Positions 17,986 through 27,805 of a stretch of DNA of 64,000 nucleotides are shown piece after piece. The notes under the pieces are model-generated. The model did no database searches, had not been told where the DNA came from, and saw nothing but the letters and a program-made list of their open reading frames with translations. Position 1 is the first letter of the stretch; every line of letters begins with the position of its first letter. Both the position numbers and the translations under genes were made by a program. Source of the stretch: Sphingobacterium bovisgrunnientis (GTDB taxonomy: Bacteria; Bacteroidota; Bacteroidia; Sphingobacteriales; Sphingobacteriaceae); NCBI RefSeq assembly GCF_009829085.1, contig NZ_WUQY01000025.1:1-64000 (forward strand), given 5' to 3'.

Positions 17986-19230
17986 ATGAATATTCTAAAA
18001 TTTATCACGGCTGGTTCTGTTGACGATGGAAAAAGTACCTTAATTGGCCGTTTGCTATATGATACCAACTCGATTTTAGATGACCAATTGGAGGCTATCC
18101 AAAAGGCGAATCGCAAGAACGATGATGGAACTGTGGATTTGGCAATCTTGACCGATGGTCTAAAAGCCGAACGCGAGCAAGGTATCACCATTGATGTGGC
18201 GTACAAATATTTCCAAACGGAAAATCGTAAGTTCATCATTGCGGATGCGCCAGGACATATCCAGTATACACGTAACATGATCACGGGAACGTCCAATTCG
18301 GATTTAATTATTATCCTTATTGATGCACGTAAAGGTGTAATCGAACAAACGAAACGTCACTCTTTTATTGCGAAGCTTTTATCGCTAAAACAAGTATTGG
18401 TTTGTGTCAACAAAATGGATATGGTGGATTATGCGGAGGATGTATATGAAACTATTAAAGCTGACTATTTGCAATTAGCAAAAAACCTTAAGTTGGAAAA
18501 TGTTGATTTCATACCAGTTTCGGCATTGAAAGGGGATAATATCGTTGACAAATCTTCCCGTATTGCTTGGTATGAGGGACCAACTTTGTTGGAATACCTA
18601 GAGCAAGTTGAATTCGAGGAAAGCAATGTCGATACGTGGCGTTTTCCGGTGCAATGGGTAATCCGTCCACAGTCGGAAGATTATCCGGATTACCGTGGTT
18701 ATGCAGGACGTGTGATTGGTGAAGGCGTAAAAGTAGGAGAGTCTGTGGTGATTTTGCCTAGCGGTGTACAAACAACCATTGAACGCATAGAATTAGATCA
18801 AAATGAATTACAAGCTGCACATGATGGTCAATCGGTGGTATTGCATCTTAAAGATGATGTAGATATTTCGCGTGGTGATTTTATTGTGTCTGCGAATAAA
18901 CCTGCTCATGCCGAACGCGGATTTGAAGCAAATATCTCATGGTTTGAAAATAAAGCTTTGGATACAAATCAAGTGTATTTATTACAAAATCAAACCAAAG
19001 TCACTAAAATCAAAATTCCTGAAGTGCAGTACAAATTTGATGTTAATACGCAAGAACGCATCTACGATGAAGATATCCGTTTAAATGATATTGGTCGTGT
19101 ATCCGTTAAAGCTGCTGAGGAAGTTGTTTTTGATTTAAACCGTGATTTTCCAGGTAATGCACGTGGTATTATTATCGATCCACGCAATAACCTTACGGTA
19201 GGCGCATTGACGGTAGAAGAGTTATTATAA
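17986..19230 (+). CDS. cysN: Sulfate adenylyltransferase subunit 1 (GTPase)
   Basis: CysN is the regulatory GTPase of ATP sulfurylase, related to EF-Tu. G-motifs are GSVDDGKST (residues 10-18), the switch region EREQGITIDVAY, DAPGH (88-92) and NKMD (143-146). Domains 2 and 3 (beta barrels) fill the rest of the 414 residues. There is no C-terminal APS kinase fusion (no CysC part), which again fits an APS-reducing pathway. A strong terminator follows, closing the sulfate cluster. Confidence 0.94.
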   Translation: MNILKFITAGSVDDGKSTLIGRLLYDTNSILDDQLEAIQKANRKNDDGTVDLAILTDGLKAEREQGITIDVAYKYFQTENRKFIIADAPGHIQYTRNMITGTSNSDLIIILIDARKGVIEQTKRHSFIAKLLSLKQVLVCVNKMDMVDYAEDVYETIKADYLQLAKNLKLENVDFIPVSALKGDNIVDKSSRIAWYEGPTLLEYLEQVEFEESNVDTWRFPVQWVIRPQSEDYPDYRGYAGRVIGEGVKVGESVVILPSGVQTTIERIELDQNELQAAHDGQSVVLHLKDDVDISRGDFIVSANKPAHAERGFEANISWFENKALDTNQVYLLQNQTKVTKIKIPEVQYKFDVNTQERIYDEDIRLNDIGRVSVKAAEEVVFDLNRDFPGNARGIIIDPRNNLTVGALTVEELL

Positions 19231-19251
19231 TATTTTTTAGATTTTATAAGT

Positions 19252-19312
19252 CAACCCCCAAATAGTTAAAGCTATTTGGGGGTTGTTGCTTATTAGATGC
19301 TTATCTTTTTTT
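19252..19312 (+). terminator. terminator of the sulfate cluster
   Basis: A perfect 14-bp stem (19252-19265 with 19272-19285, core CAACCCCCAAATAG) lies just after the cysN stop and just before the end of the convergent hydrolase gene. A T-rich tract follows, with the strongest T-run at about 19304-19313. Confidence 0.8.
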
Positions 19313-19316
19313 TTAT

Positions 19317-20141
19317 TTACATTTCTAACAAAAATCCATTCATTTCTCTATTAAAAGCTAAAGGATCTTCCAAATTTGGAAGATGTCCGGTGTTTGGTAT
19401 TTCAACGAAGACTGAGTCTTTAATACCTTGATGTAGCTCTTCCAATAGGTTCTTAGGTGTGATTTTGTCTTGTTCACCGCGGATAACTAGGGTTGGAATG
19501 GTTATTTTAGAAAGAAGTTCGGTAGAATCTGTGCGAGAGGCTAGAGCCAGTTGTGAAGCACAGATATTGCGCACGGAATTACGACGAATACTGCTTTTGA
19601 TTAATTCTATGACCTCTTCGTTTTCTTGAATGGTTTTCTTCGTAAAGAGGTTATCTATAAAAGCAATGGCAAATGGTCTACGACCATAGCGTAAAATCGC
19701 TTGTATGCTATCAAAACGTTTTTGTTTGCCTGCATTGTCATCGGCTCTATGGTGCGTGTCCGAAAGTATTAATCCTGCAATTTTTTCGGGGAACAGTTCA
19801 TAAGCACGTAATGCGATATAACCACCCATGCTCACGCCACAAAGTATCACCTTTTGCAATTCGAGTTTGTCAATGAAAGCTTCCAAATCTTTGGCAAATA
19901 CATCAATGCTAAAAAATCCATGGCCAGCCGTACTCAGCCCATGCCCCCGCACATCGATGGCAATACCTGTGATATTATCTTCGAGAGATTCGAGTTGATA
20001 CTTCCATGAATTTTTGTTGAAAGGAAATCCATGTATAAATATTATGACCTTTTCTTCGGGTTCTGTAGCCTTTTTAATATAGTATGAAATGTTTATGTCG
20101 TGAATCTGAGCTTTTCCAGATCGAATTGTGCGCTCTGCCAT
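19317..20141 (-). CDS. Alpha/beta-fold hydrolase
   Basis: This is a 274-residue cytoplasmic alpha/beta hydrolase without a signal peptide. The oxyanion block is FIHGFPFNKNSW. The nucleophile elbow is CGVSMGGY (Ser104). A likely acid Asp lies in RGEQDKITP and the His in NTGHLPNLEDP, so the catalytic triad is complete. This arrangement covers esterases, lactonases and C-C hydrolases, and the substrate cannot be told. It is monocistronic and convergent with the sulfate cluster. Confidence 0.85.
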   Translation of the reverse strand: MAERTIRSGKAQIHDINISYYIKKATEPEEKVIIFIHGFPFNKNSWKYQLESLEDNITGIAIDVRGHGLSTAGHGFFSIDVFAKDLEAFIDKLELQKVILCGVSMGGYIALRAYELFPEKIAGLILSDTHHRADDNAGKQKRFDSIQAILRYGRRPFAIAFIDNLFTKKTIQENEEVIELIKSSIRRNSVRNICASQLALASRTDSTELLSKITIPTLVIRGEQDKITPKNLLEELHQGIKDSVFVEIPNTGHLPNLEDPLAFNREMNGFLLEM

Positions 20142-20226
20142 ATAAATGTAAGTGAAAATTATTTATTTATGTATCAACAATATACCAATAAATGTGCGTC
20201 TAAAGTAGAAAAAATATGAGAAAAAG

Positions 20227-20257
20227 TTTGAAATAAATAAAAATCTCCTCATATTTG
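20227..20257 (+). promoter_or_regulatory. promoter of the first tRNA-Arg
   Basis: TTTG (20227-20230), a 19-base spacer and CATATTTG (20250-20257) give the Bacteroidota -33/-7 pattern with one mismatch. The spacing to the tRNA is the same as in the second copy. Confidence 0.7.
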
Positions 20258-20302
20258 CATCACCAAAACGGAAAGACGCAGAGTCAGAAAGTCAAGGTAA
20301 AA

Positions 20303-20376
<74 letters not shown>

Positions 20377-20382
20377 CAGCAA

Positions 20383-20414
20383 AGCATCTAGTATTTACTA
20401 GGTGCTTTTTTTTT
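20383..20414 (+). terminator. terminator of the first tRNA-Arg
   Basis: An 11-bp stem (20383-20393 with 20396-20406, one G-T pair, core CATCTAGTA) has a 2-nt loop and is followed by nine T. Confidence 0.85.
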
Positions 20415-20417
20415 GTA

Positions 20418-21311
20418 TTAGGATCTTGGGTGGTATTGTATGATGATGGATTGTAAGTAATCTTTATCTATATGTGTATAGATTTCTGTAGTGGTAATGC
20501 TCTCGTGACCCAGCATATCTTGTACAGCGCGTAAATCTGCTCCACCTTCGACCAAATGCGAAGCGAAACTATGCCGGAATGTGTGCGGACTTATTTTTTT
20601 ATTCAAGCCTATCTTAGCCGCCAAATCTTTGATGATAATAAATACCATCACACGTGATAAAGGTGCGCCGCGACGATTTAAAAAGACGAAATCTTCATTG
20701 CCAGTTTTGATAGGTAGGTCAGGGCGTGCCTCTTCCAAATATATTTTAAGATATTTTCGGGCTTGGTGTCCGATAGGGATTAAGCGCTCTTTATTTCCCT
20801 TACCTTCTATTTTAATAAATTCGACTTCAAGATGCAGATTAGAAATCTTTAAATTAATTAATTCACTAACACGAAGACCACAACCATACAAAACTTCGAG
20901 CATGGCTTTATTTCGTGTGCCTTCAGCTTGCGAAAGGTCAATGGCGTTTATTAGGTTGTCAATTTCTGCTACATCCAATACATCAGGTATTTTACGCTCA
21001 AGACGAGGTGTTTCAATTAACGCGGCTGGATTGTTTTCGAAATTGTATTCCAATTGCAAGAAATTGAAAAAAGATTTTAGTCCAGAAATAATACGCGCTT
21101 GAGAATAAGGGGAAATATTGAATGCATTGATCCAAACAAGAAAGTTTTGAAAATCTTTAGTCGTTAGTTTGTCTATGGAGATAACGTTGTCTTCACAATA
21201 TATTTTTAATTTCTCCACATCGTTAATATACGCGACAATAGAATTTTTCGACAAATTGCGTTCAAATGCTAAAAATTTTTTGAAATCTCTCAATAAACTA
21301 TTCCAATTCAT
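20418..21311 (-). CDS. xerD: Site-specific tyrosine recombinase
   Basis: This XerD-type recombinase resolves chromosome dimers at the replication terminus with a partner recombinase. An N-terminal SAM-like DNA-binding domain covers residues 1-90. The catalytic residues are in place: Arg147 (GCGLRVSEL), Lys171 (GKGNKERLIP), His243 and Arg246 (HTFRHSFA), His269 (GHESITTT) and Tyr278 (IYTHI). The length of 297 residues is exactly that of a housekeeping Xer protein. Its place beside a tRNA gene could suggest an integrase, but I see no att repeat or mobile cargo. Confidence 0.92.
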   Translation of the reverse strand: MNWNSLLRDFKKFLAFERNLSKNSIVAYINDVEKLKIYCEDNVISIDKLTTKDFQNFLVWINAFNISPYSQARIISGLKSFFNFLQLEYNFENNPAALIETPRLERKIPDVLDVAEIDNLINAIDLSQAEGTRNKAMLEVLYGCGLRVSELINLKISNLHLEVEFIKIEGKGNKERLIPIGHQARKYLKIYLEEARPDLPIKTGNEDFVFLNRRGAPLSRVMVFIIIKDLAAKIGLNKKISPHTFRHSFASHLVEGGADLRAVQDMLGHESITTTEIYTHIDKDYLQSIIIQYHPRS

Positions 21312-21404
21312 CCAAAATTCTTAAAAAATGTAAAAAATATATGTTAAAGTTTTTCTTACCAATTATTAATATTTAATTTGTATAATATTTAACGCTCTAA
21401 ATTA

Positions 21405-24269
21405 ATGAAATTTTTAAAACCTCTAGCAGTAGCATTTTTATTGCCTGCCACATTTGGCTCGTTGCATGCTAAATCTAATTTTAATGCAACGCTTTCAAAG
21501 GAAGTAAGAAGCATATTAAGTCAAGACACGTTAGCGTGGTCTGAACCTTTACCATTTGATAAGGATGTGAAGGTAGGTAAATTAAAGAATGGATTTACAT
21601 ATTATATCCGCAAAAATACTGAGCCTGAAAAACGTGTAACTATGTACTTAGGTATTAAAGTTGGTTCAATTCTGGAAACGGAAAAAGAAAGAGGGTTGGC
21701 GCACTTTTTAGAGCATATGAATTTCAATGGTCTTAAACATTTTCCGAAAAATGAATTAATAAACTATCTACAAAAAGCAGGTGTTCGTTTTGGATCTGAT
21801 TTAAATGCGTATACAGGTTTCAACGAAACTGTTTACCAATTGCCAATTCCATCGGATGATCCTGAATTATTAAAAAATGGTTTACAGGTGATGCGCGATT
21901 GGGCACAGGATGCTATGTTGCAATCAGACGAGATAGACAAAGAGCGTGGTATTATTATGGAAGAAATGCGTGGTAGCCGTGGTGCTGGTCAACGTATTCA
22001 AGACCAGATGTTGCCTTTGTTGTTTAATGGGTCATTGTATGCGCAACGTTTGCCTATTGGAACAGAGGAAGTGGTTACTGGTTTTGATCACCAACTCATT
22101 CGCGATTTCAAAGACCGTTGGTACAGACCGGATTTGCAATCCATCATTATCGTAGGAGATATCGATCCGCAGGCAATCGAAAAGGAAGTGGTACGCTTAT
22201 TTTCGGATATGAAAGTGGTTAAAAAACCTGTTGAAAGAAAGGATTTTGGAATTGATTTGTTAAACAAAAATGAATTCAAAGTAATTACTGACGCAGAAAT
22301 GCCACAAACTGTGGCACGTATTATCATCAAACATCCCGATACCAAGGTTAGAACGGTTGCTGATTACCGCACTTCACTTTTAGAAGGTGTTTTCAATCAG
22401 GTCATCAATGCACGATTGCGCGAAATTGCGCAAAAACCTGATGCTCCTTTCTTACAGTCTATTATATCAATTGATGATTTCATGAATCTGTTTCACAGCA
22501 TGACGCTTGCCGTTGTTCCGAAGCCAGAGAAATTGGAAGAGAGCATGAAGACGGTGGTTCGTGAATTAAAGCGATTTGAAAAATTTGGTATTACAGAAGG
22601 AGAATTCCAACGTGCTATTTCAATGTACAGTAAAAGCAATGAAATGTCTTATCAAGAACGTGATAAAGTAAAATCTGATACATATGTAAACAATTACTTG
22701 AGTCATTTCTTGAAAGGAGATGCTGCGTTGAGCGTAGAGGATGAATATCATTTAACAAAGCAATTGTTGCCAACGTTGACTTTGAAAGAAGTAGAAGCAA
22801 TAGGTAATAAATATTATGCAGAAACCAACCGTGATATTATAATTGTTGGTCCAGAGAAGGATAAAGATAAAATGCCGACAGAATCTATTGTAACCAATTG
22901 GTTTGATGCTGTAGGCAAAGAGTCATTAACGGCGTATGAAGATCAAGTTTCTGATTTACCTCTGTTATCAGCAGTTCCAGCGAAAGGCTCTGTTAAATCT
23001 ACAAAAGCTATCGATGCAATCGGAAGTAAAGAATTGACATTGAATAATGGTGTCAAAGTGGTTTTAAAACCTACAACATTTAAAAATGACCAAATCCTTA
23101 TTTCAGCTTTCAGCGAAGGTGGTCATTCGTTATACGATGACAAAGATTATTTCAATGCATCTAATGCATCGGGCATTGTGAGTGCATCGGGAGTAGGTCA
23201 ATTGAACGCTGTTGAAATACGTAAATACCTTGCAGGCAAGAATGTTCGTATTTCGCCATATATCAATGAAAGATTTGAGGGTATTTCTGGAAGTACAGAC
23301 AAAGAAGGTTTAACAACTGCTTTTGAACTGATTCACGGTTATTTCACGCAGCCTCGTCTTGATGAGGATATTTTCCAGGGTATAATTGCGCAAACAGTGG
23401 CATCTATGGAAAATAGAGACAGCGATCCAGCATTCGTTTATAGAACTGCAATCAACAAGGCGCTGTATGGTGATAATATTCGCAAAAACAATGCTTCACC
23501 TGAACAAATCAAATCTATTTCTAAAGAAAGAACTTTAGAGATTTTCAAAGAAAGATTTGCTGATGCTTCTGGTTTTACTTTCACCATCGTAGGTTCATTT
23601 ACCGAAGAAGAAATCAAACCTTATTTGGAACAGTATTTAGCATCATTGCCTGCATCGAATAATGTAGAACAAGCTAGAGATTTGAAGATATTGCCACCAG
23701 CAAAAGGTCTTGAGGTAGTTGTTAAGAAAGGTAAAGAAGCAAAAGCTCAAGTAAGCATGGCTTTCATGGGCGATTACAGCTATTCTGAGGACGAAAACAA
23801 TAGCATGGACGCTTTAGAATCTGTTCTTACAATCAAATTGTTGGAGCGTCTACGCGAGGATGAAAGTGGAGTCTACGGTACTGGGGCTTCAGCTTCATAT
23901 TCTAAATTTCCAACGGGCAGATATACGTTCAATATTGGTTTCGGAACAAGTGTAGACAAATACCAAGCTTTGATTAATTCAGCACTTGACGAAGTAAACA
24001 AAATCAAAAAAGATGGTCCTACTCAAGTCGATTTAGATAAATTCATTATTGAAAAAACTCGTCAGTATGAATTGGATTTGAAAGAGAATAACTACTGGAT
24101 GGGTGAAATTTCTGGAGCTTACCGATTGAAAGAGGATCCTACTGCAGTTTTAAAATATTTAGAAGCTGTTAAAAAAGTGAGTGTTTCTTCTGTCAAAGCT
24201 GTTGCTGAGAAATATTTAAAAGAAGATCGTTTGTTTAAATTTATTCTTCTACCCGAAGAAAGTAACTAA
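21405..24269 (+). CDS. Exported M16-family zinc metallopeptidase
   Basis: This is a large periplasmic peptidase of the insulinase/pitrilysin family. A signal peptide covers residues 1-22. The zinc motif HxxEH is HFLEH (100-104) within GLAHFLEHMNFNG, and a distal Glu follows in RGIIMEEM. The first catalytic M16 half and its partner domain are followed by a second, inactive half from about residue 540, giving 954 residues, the usual two-unit layout. It is monocistronic with its own terminator. Confidence 0.9.
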   Translation: MKFLKPLAVAFLLPATFGSLHAKSNFNATLSKEVRSILSQDTLAWSEPLPFDKDVKVGKLKNGFTYYIRKNTEPEKRVTMYLGIKVGSILETEKERGLAHFLEHMNFNGLKHFPKNELINYLQKAGVRFGSDLNAYTGFNETVYQLPIPSDDPELLKNGLQVMRDWAQDAMLQSDEIDKERGIIMEEMRGSRGAGQRIQDQMLPLLFNGSLYAQRLPIGTEEVVTGFDHQLIRDFKDRWYRPDLQSIIIVGDIDPQAIEKEVVRLFSDMKVVKKPVERKDFGIDLLNKNEFKVITDAEMPQTVARIIIKHPDTKVRTVADYRTSLLEGVFNQVINARLREIAQKPDAPFLQSIISIDDFMNLFHSMTLAVVPKPEKLEESMKTVVRELKRFEKFGITEGEFQRAISMYSKSNEMSYQERDKVKSDTYVNNYLSHFLKGDAALSVEDEYHLTKQLLPTLTLKEVEAIGNKYYAETNRDIIIVGPEKDKDKMPTESIVTNWFDAVGKESLTAYEDQVSDLPLLSAVPAKGSVKSTKAIDAIGSKELTLNNGVKVVLKPTTFKNDQILISAFSEGGHSLYDDKDYFNASNASGIVSASGVGQLNAVEIRKYLAGKNVRISPYINERFEGISGSTDKEGLTTAFELIHGYFTQPRLDEDIFQGIIAQTVASMENRDSDPAFVYRTAINKALYGDNIRKNNASPEQIKSISKERTLEIFKERFADASGFTFTIVGSFTEEEIKPYLEQYLASLPASNNVEQARDLKILPPAKGLEVVVKKGKEAKAQVSMAFMGDYSYSEDENNSMDALESVLTIKLLERLREDESGVYGTGASASYSKFPTGRYTFNIGFGTSVDKYQALINSALDEVNKIKKDGPTQVDLDKFIIEKTRQYELDLKENNYWMGEISGAYRLKEDPTAVLKYLEAVKKVSVSSVKAVAEKYLKEDRLFKFILLPEESN

Positions 24270-24290
24270 TAAGACACATCTTAATACCAA

Positions 24291-24321
24291 AAATGCGGAT
24301 CTTCAAACTCCGCATTTTTTT
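24291..24321 (+). terminator. terminator of the M16 peptidase gene
   Basis: A 9-bp stem AAATGCGGA/TCCGCATTT (24291-24299 and 24309-24317) is followed by T's to 24321. Confidence 0.85.
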
Positions 24322-24383
24322 GGTCAAATAATTCGTGAAGTTATCCGCAATGATCCAAAATCAAATGCCTGTTTTCTACAAAA

Positions 24384-24419
24384 CACAAAAGCCTTCAAAA
24401 TTTTTTGAAGGCTTTTGTG
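24384..24419 (-). terminator. terminator of accA
   Basis: A perfect 17-bp stem (24384-24400 with 24403-24419, core AAAAGCCTTCAAAA) has a 2-nt loop, just after the accA stop on the minus strand. It could act in both directions. Confidence 0.75.
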
Positions 24420-24445
24420 CTCTATGTAAAGTGGTAAACTTACTT

Positions 24446-25399
24446 TTATTCGTTTACAACACCCATTTTACTAAATTTATCTATTCTTTCTGTAACCAAT
24501 GTATCCGAATCTTTAGCACTTAATATAGTTAAATCTGCTAAAATCTGAGCTTTTACATTGTTTGCTGCTTCTTCAGGATTTTGGTGTGCGCCACCCATTG
24601 GTTCAGGGATAATACCATCGATTAAGCCGTTTGCTAACATATCATTACCCGTTAACTTCAATGCTTCTGCAGCACGTTCTTTATGATCCCAACTTCTCCA
24701 TAATATCGAAGAACATGATTCTGGTGAGATTACCGAATACCATGTGTTTTCCATCATGTATACGCGATCCCCGATACCAATACCTAATGCACCACCCGAT
24801 GCACCTTCACCGATTACGATACAGATTACAGGAACTTTCAACACAGACATTTCCAATAGGTTGCGCGCAATAGCTTCACCTTGACCTCTTTCTTCAGCTT
24901 CTAATCCAGGATAAGCACCCATTGTGTCAATTAAAGTAACAATAGGCTTATTAAATTTTTCAGCCATCTTCATCAATCGCAAGGCTTTTCTATATCCTTC
25001 AGGATTTGCCATACCAAAGTTACGGTATTGTCTTTCTTTGGTGTTTTTTCCCTTTTGATGGCCGATTACCATTACAGATTGTCCGCCGATAGACGCAAAT
25101 CCACCAATGATAGCTTTATCATCTTTTACAGTACGATCACCATGTAATTCTACGAACTCATCACAGATCATTTCGATATAGTCAAAAGTTTGTGGTCTTT
25201 CTGGATGTCTTGACATCTGTACTTTTTGCCACCCAGTCATATTTTTGTATATATCTATTTTTGTTTGCTCTAGTTTTTCCTCCAGCTCACGTACCGTAGC
25301 ACTCATGTCCACTTTAGTTTTCTCAGCTACCTGATTAACTTTTTCTATTTGTGTTTGCAAATCTGCAATCGGCTTTTCAAAATCAAATGACGTATTCAT
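24446..25399 (-). CDS. accA: Acetyl-CoA carboxylase carboxyltransferase subunit alpha
   Basis: AccA is one half of the carboxyltransferase that moves the carboxyl group from biotin to acetyl-CoA, making malonyl-CoA for fatty-acid synthesis. A coiled-coil N-terminus (about residues 10-50) precedes the crotonase-fold core with [26 protein letters not shown] and [12 protein letters not shown]. The ATG at 25399 (MNTSFDF) gives 317 residues, matching the family; four upstream codons in frame are not needed. It is a single gene in this window, convergent with the M16 peptidase. Confidence 0.95.
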   Translation of the reverse strand: MNTSFDFEKPIADLQTQIEKVNQVAEKTKVDMSATVRELEEKLEQTKIDIYKNMTGWQKVQMSRHPERPQTFDYIEMICDEFVELHGDRTVKDDKAIIGGFASIGGQSVMVIGHQKGKNTKERQYRNFGMANPEGYRKALRLMKMAEKFNKPIVTLIDTMGAYPGLEAEERGQGEAIARNLLEMSVLKVPVICIVIGEGASGGALGIGIGDRVYMMENTWYSVISPESCSSILWRSWDHKERAAEALKLTGNDMLANGLIDGIIPEPMGGAHQNPEEAANNVKAQILADLTILSAKDSDTLVTERIDKFSKMGVVNE

Positions 25400-25534
25400 A
25401 TAAAATAACACTGTAGTTTATTCTGGCTAAGTTACTGTATTTTTTAGTTAAATTAAAACAGTTTTTCAAGCTGCAGTTAATAGTTTGGATTGTTAAAAAA
25501 TTAGTAGTTTAGCATTTTGCTGGAAAATGTCTAT

Positions 25535-26407
25535 ATGAGCACCATGGAGAAAAAAAGAATGAATATTCCTTATGTCTTTATATTAAAAATCATCGCTGTC
25601 GTTATTTCATTGACGATATTCATTATGTTTCCTGAAATAAAGGATAGAGAAATACTAACACAAATGGTCACAGGTTTGAACTCATTTTTAGTGCCCAGTA
25701 TCATTTTATCTATTCTTCGATTTTTAATTATTTCACTCTATAATGCGCGCCATGCAAATCGCTCTGTTAGAGGAAATTTTGTCCTAGGAATTAACCGCTT
25801 GACAGCTATGATCAATGCTGTTTTGTTTGTCATTGCCGTTATGGTCGCTTTTGGAAAAAATCCAATTGAATTCGTAACAAGTTTGACAATTGTTGCCATG
25901 GCTATCGCTGTGTTGTTTAGAGATTATATCACCAACATGATAAGTGGTTTGTTTATAATGTTTTCTGAACAATTATCCGTTGGCGATAGGATTAAAGTTG
26001 GTGAACACAGAGGTCGAATTGTAGATGTAACTTTTGCTAATATTATTTTACAGAATGAAGAGGATGATATTGTGATGGTACCTAATAATATGGTTTTTAC
26101 CAATTCGATGGTGAATCTTTCTGCACATAGATCAAATCTTTTCACTGTTAAATTTGAATTGCCATTGCATGTAGCTACAGATGTGGAAACGTTGGAAAAG
26201 GAAATTCAAAAGACCTTATTAAACCACCCGAATCTTGATGAAGACAATCCTCCATCTTTGCACGTAGTAGAAATAGGGAAGGACTTTGTTCGTTATAAAA
26301 TAGAATTGTATGCAGTAAGTGCGAGCAATAAATTACACCGTGTTATTGAAAACGAAATCTTACGCGAAATACTGATATTCGAACATTCTCGAACTAAATC
26401 ATCCTAA
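25535..26407 (+). CDS. MscS-family mechanosensitive channel
   Basis: This small-conductance mechanosensitive channel protein of about 290 residues has three membrane segments (roughly residues 12-30, 45-68 and 85-105). The pore helix and beta domain follow: FRDYITNMISGLFIMFSEQ, then VGDRIKVGEHRGRIVDV and IVMVPNNMVF, all standard for MscS. It would open under hypo-osmotic stress in the inner membrane. The first ATG at 25535 is preferred; a second ATG is 9 bases later. Its 3' end overlaps coaA by 14 bp in convergent orientation. Confidence 0.87.
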   Translation: MSTMEKKRMNIPYVFILKIIAVVISLTIFIMFPEIKDREILTQMVTGLNSFLVPSIILSILRFLIISLYNARHANRSVRGNFVLGINRLTAMINAVLFVIAVMVAFGKNPIEFVTSLTIVAMAIAVLFRDYITNMISGLFIMFSEQLSVGDRIKVGEHRGRIVDVTFANIILQNEEDDIVMVPNNMVFTNSMVNLSAHRSNLFTVKFELPLHVATDVETLEKEIQKTLLNHPNLDEDNPPSLHVVEIGKDFVRYKIELYAVSASNKLHRVIENEILREILIFEHSRTKSS

Positions 26408-27350
26408 CTTTCACACTTTCCACGAAGTGGTGAGAGCCTTTCTGAAGAATTAAATCTGCTCTATATTTGGTAGGCAAAATGTTGTTATGAAGATTTGGCT
26501 TGTTAATTTCAGTCCAAATCTGAAATGCCATCTGCTTACTTTCTTCTAATGTCAAGTTCGCGTACTTATGAAAATAGGAAGAAGGATCCTGAAATGCAGT
26601 AGCTCGTAGAGACTCAAAACGACTGATATACCATTCGATAATATCTTCTTCTTTGGCATCCACATAGACAGAAAAATCAAAGAAGTCAGAAACGAAGACT
26701 TTGTTACTTTGCCCTTTTTGTGAATTTACCTGTAAAACGTTTATACCTTCCACGATTAAAATGTCAGGATTTTGAATTAGTAAAGTATCGTCAGGCAAAA
26801 TATCGTATTCCAAATGGGAATACACTGGAACAATATGAGTTGTTATACCAGATTTTACAGCAGTAAGAAAATTTAATAGTTTCTTGGTGTCGTAACTTTC
26901 CGGGAAACCTTTGCGATTTAAAATCCCGCGTTCTGATAATATTTTATTGGGGTACAGAAAACCATCAGTTGTGACTAAAGATACTTTGGGTTTGCTCGGA
27001 AGAAAGGAAAGTACTTTTTGTAAAACTCTCGCTGTTGTACTCTTACCGACTGCAACAGAACCTGCGATTCCGATTATAAATGGTAACTTTTGCTGGTTGC
27101 GCTGATAAAAAGCATTACTTGCATTGCGTATTTCATCGTAATTTTTGATGTGAATTTCGATCAAATGAGCCAACGGGAAATATATTTCTTCTATTTCTTC
27201 CGTATTTAACGGCTCATTTACCGCATGCATTTGACTAAGATCATTTGAGTTCAAACTATGATTGAAGTGTCCATTCAGCCCTTTCCACTCTTCTCTATCA
27301 AATTCTTGATACGGACTACTCAATATTTTTTCTTCTTGAATGAATGACAT
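26394..27350 (-). CDS. coaA: Type I pantothenate kinase
   Basis: CoaA phosphorylates pantothenate, the controlling step of CoA synthesis. The P-loop GSVAVGKST is at residues 97-105. VTTDGFLYPN, RKGFPESYD and LIVEGINVLQ are family blocks. The 318-residue length is as expected. Bacteroidota often use the unrelated type III kinase, so a bacterial type I enzyme is of some note. Together with panB at 5.1-6 kb it covers two steps of the same pathway. Confidence 0.93.
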   Translation of the reverse strand: MSFIQEEKILSSPYQEFDREEWKGLNGHFNHSLNSNDLSQMHAVNEPLNTEEIEEIYFPLAHLIEIHIKNYDEIRNASNAFYQRNQQKLPFIIGIAGSVAVGKSTTARVLQKVLSFLPSKPKVSLVTTDGFLYPNKILSERGILNRKGFPESYDTKKLLNFLTAVKSGITTHIVPVYSHLEYDILPDDTLLIQNPDILIVEGINVLQVNSQKGQSNKVFVSDFFDFSVYVDAKEEDIIEWYISRFESLRATAFQDPSSYFHKYANLTLEESKQMAFQIWTEINKPNLHNNILPTKYRADLILQKGSHHFVESVKVRMI

Positions 27351-27420
27351 TAGTCTTTTTATTTATTGCGGCAAATATACGACCTTGCGGTAAATATTAT
27401 GGCAAGTTTTAGTATATAAA

Positions 27421-27786
27421 TTAGTCCAAAAGGCCTTCAATAATCAAAGAACCTGTCGCTGGATTGGTCGCTAATGGCACATTGTATAGGTCCGAAATAC
27501 GCATTAACATTTGAATATCAGGTTCATGTGGGTGTTTGCCAAGTGGATCTCTAAAAAATATAATCCCAGCTATTTTACCTTCAGCTGCCATTGCTGCAAT
27601 TTGCGCATCACCTCCTTTAGGACCGCTTAATTTAAGTTCTACCTCTAATCCTGTTTGAAGAATCAACGAACCTGTAGTTCCTGTAGCTACGATATGTGCT
27701 TTTCTCAAAAATTCGATATGATCTTTGACAAAACCGACCATTTCCGCTTTTTTTCCGTCGTGCGCTATTATTGCTATCGTTTTCAT
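27421..27786 (-). CDS. mgsA: Methylglyoxal synthase
   Basis: MgsA turns dihydroxyacetone phosphate into methylglyoxal and phosphate, a bypass of lower glycolysis used when phosphate is short. Family motifs are AHDGKK (residues 9-13), ATGTTG, SGPKGGDAQI (catalytic Asp60), FRDPLGKHPHEPD (His87, Asp90) and ATNPATGS. At 121 residues it is shorter than the E. coli enzyme but within the range of compact family members. It starts 19 bp after the SpmA-SpmB fusion gene and is probably co-transcribed with it. Confidence 0.93.
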   Translation of the reverse strand: MKTIAIIAHDGKKAEMVGFVKDHIEFLRKAHIVATGTTGSLILQTGLEVELKLSGPKGGDAQIAAMAAEGKIAGIIFFRDPLGKHPHEPDIQMLMRISDLYNVPLATNPATGSLIIEGLLD

Positions 27787-27805
27787 ATTATAATTGATTT
27801 AGGTT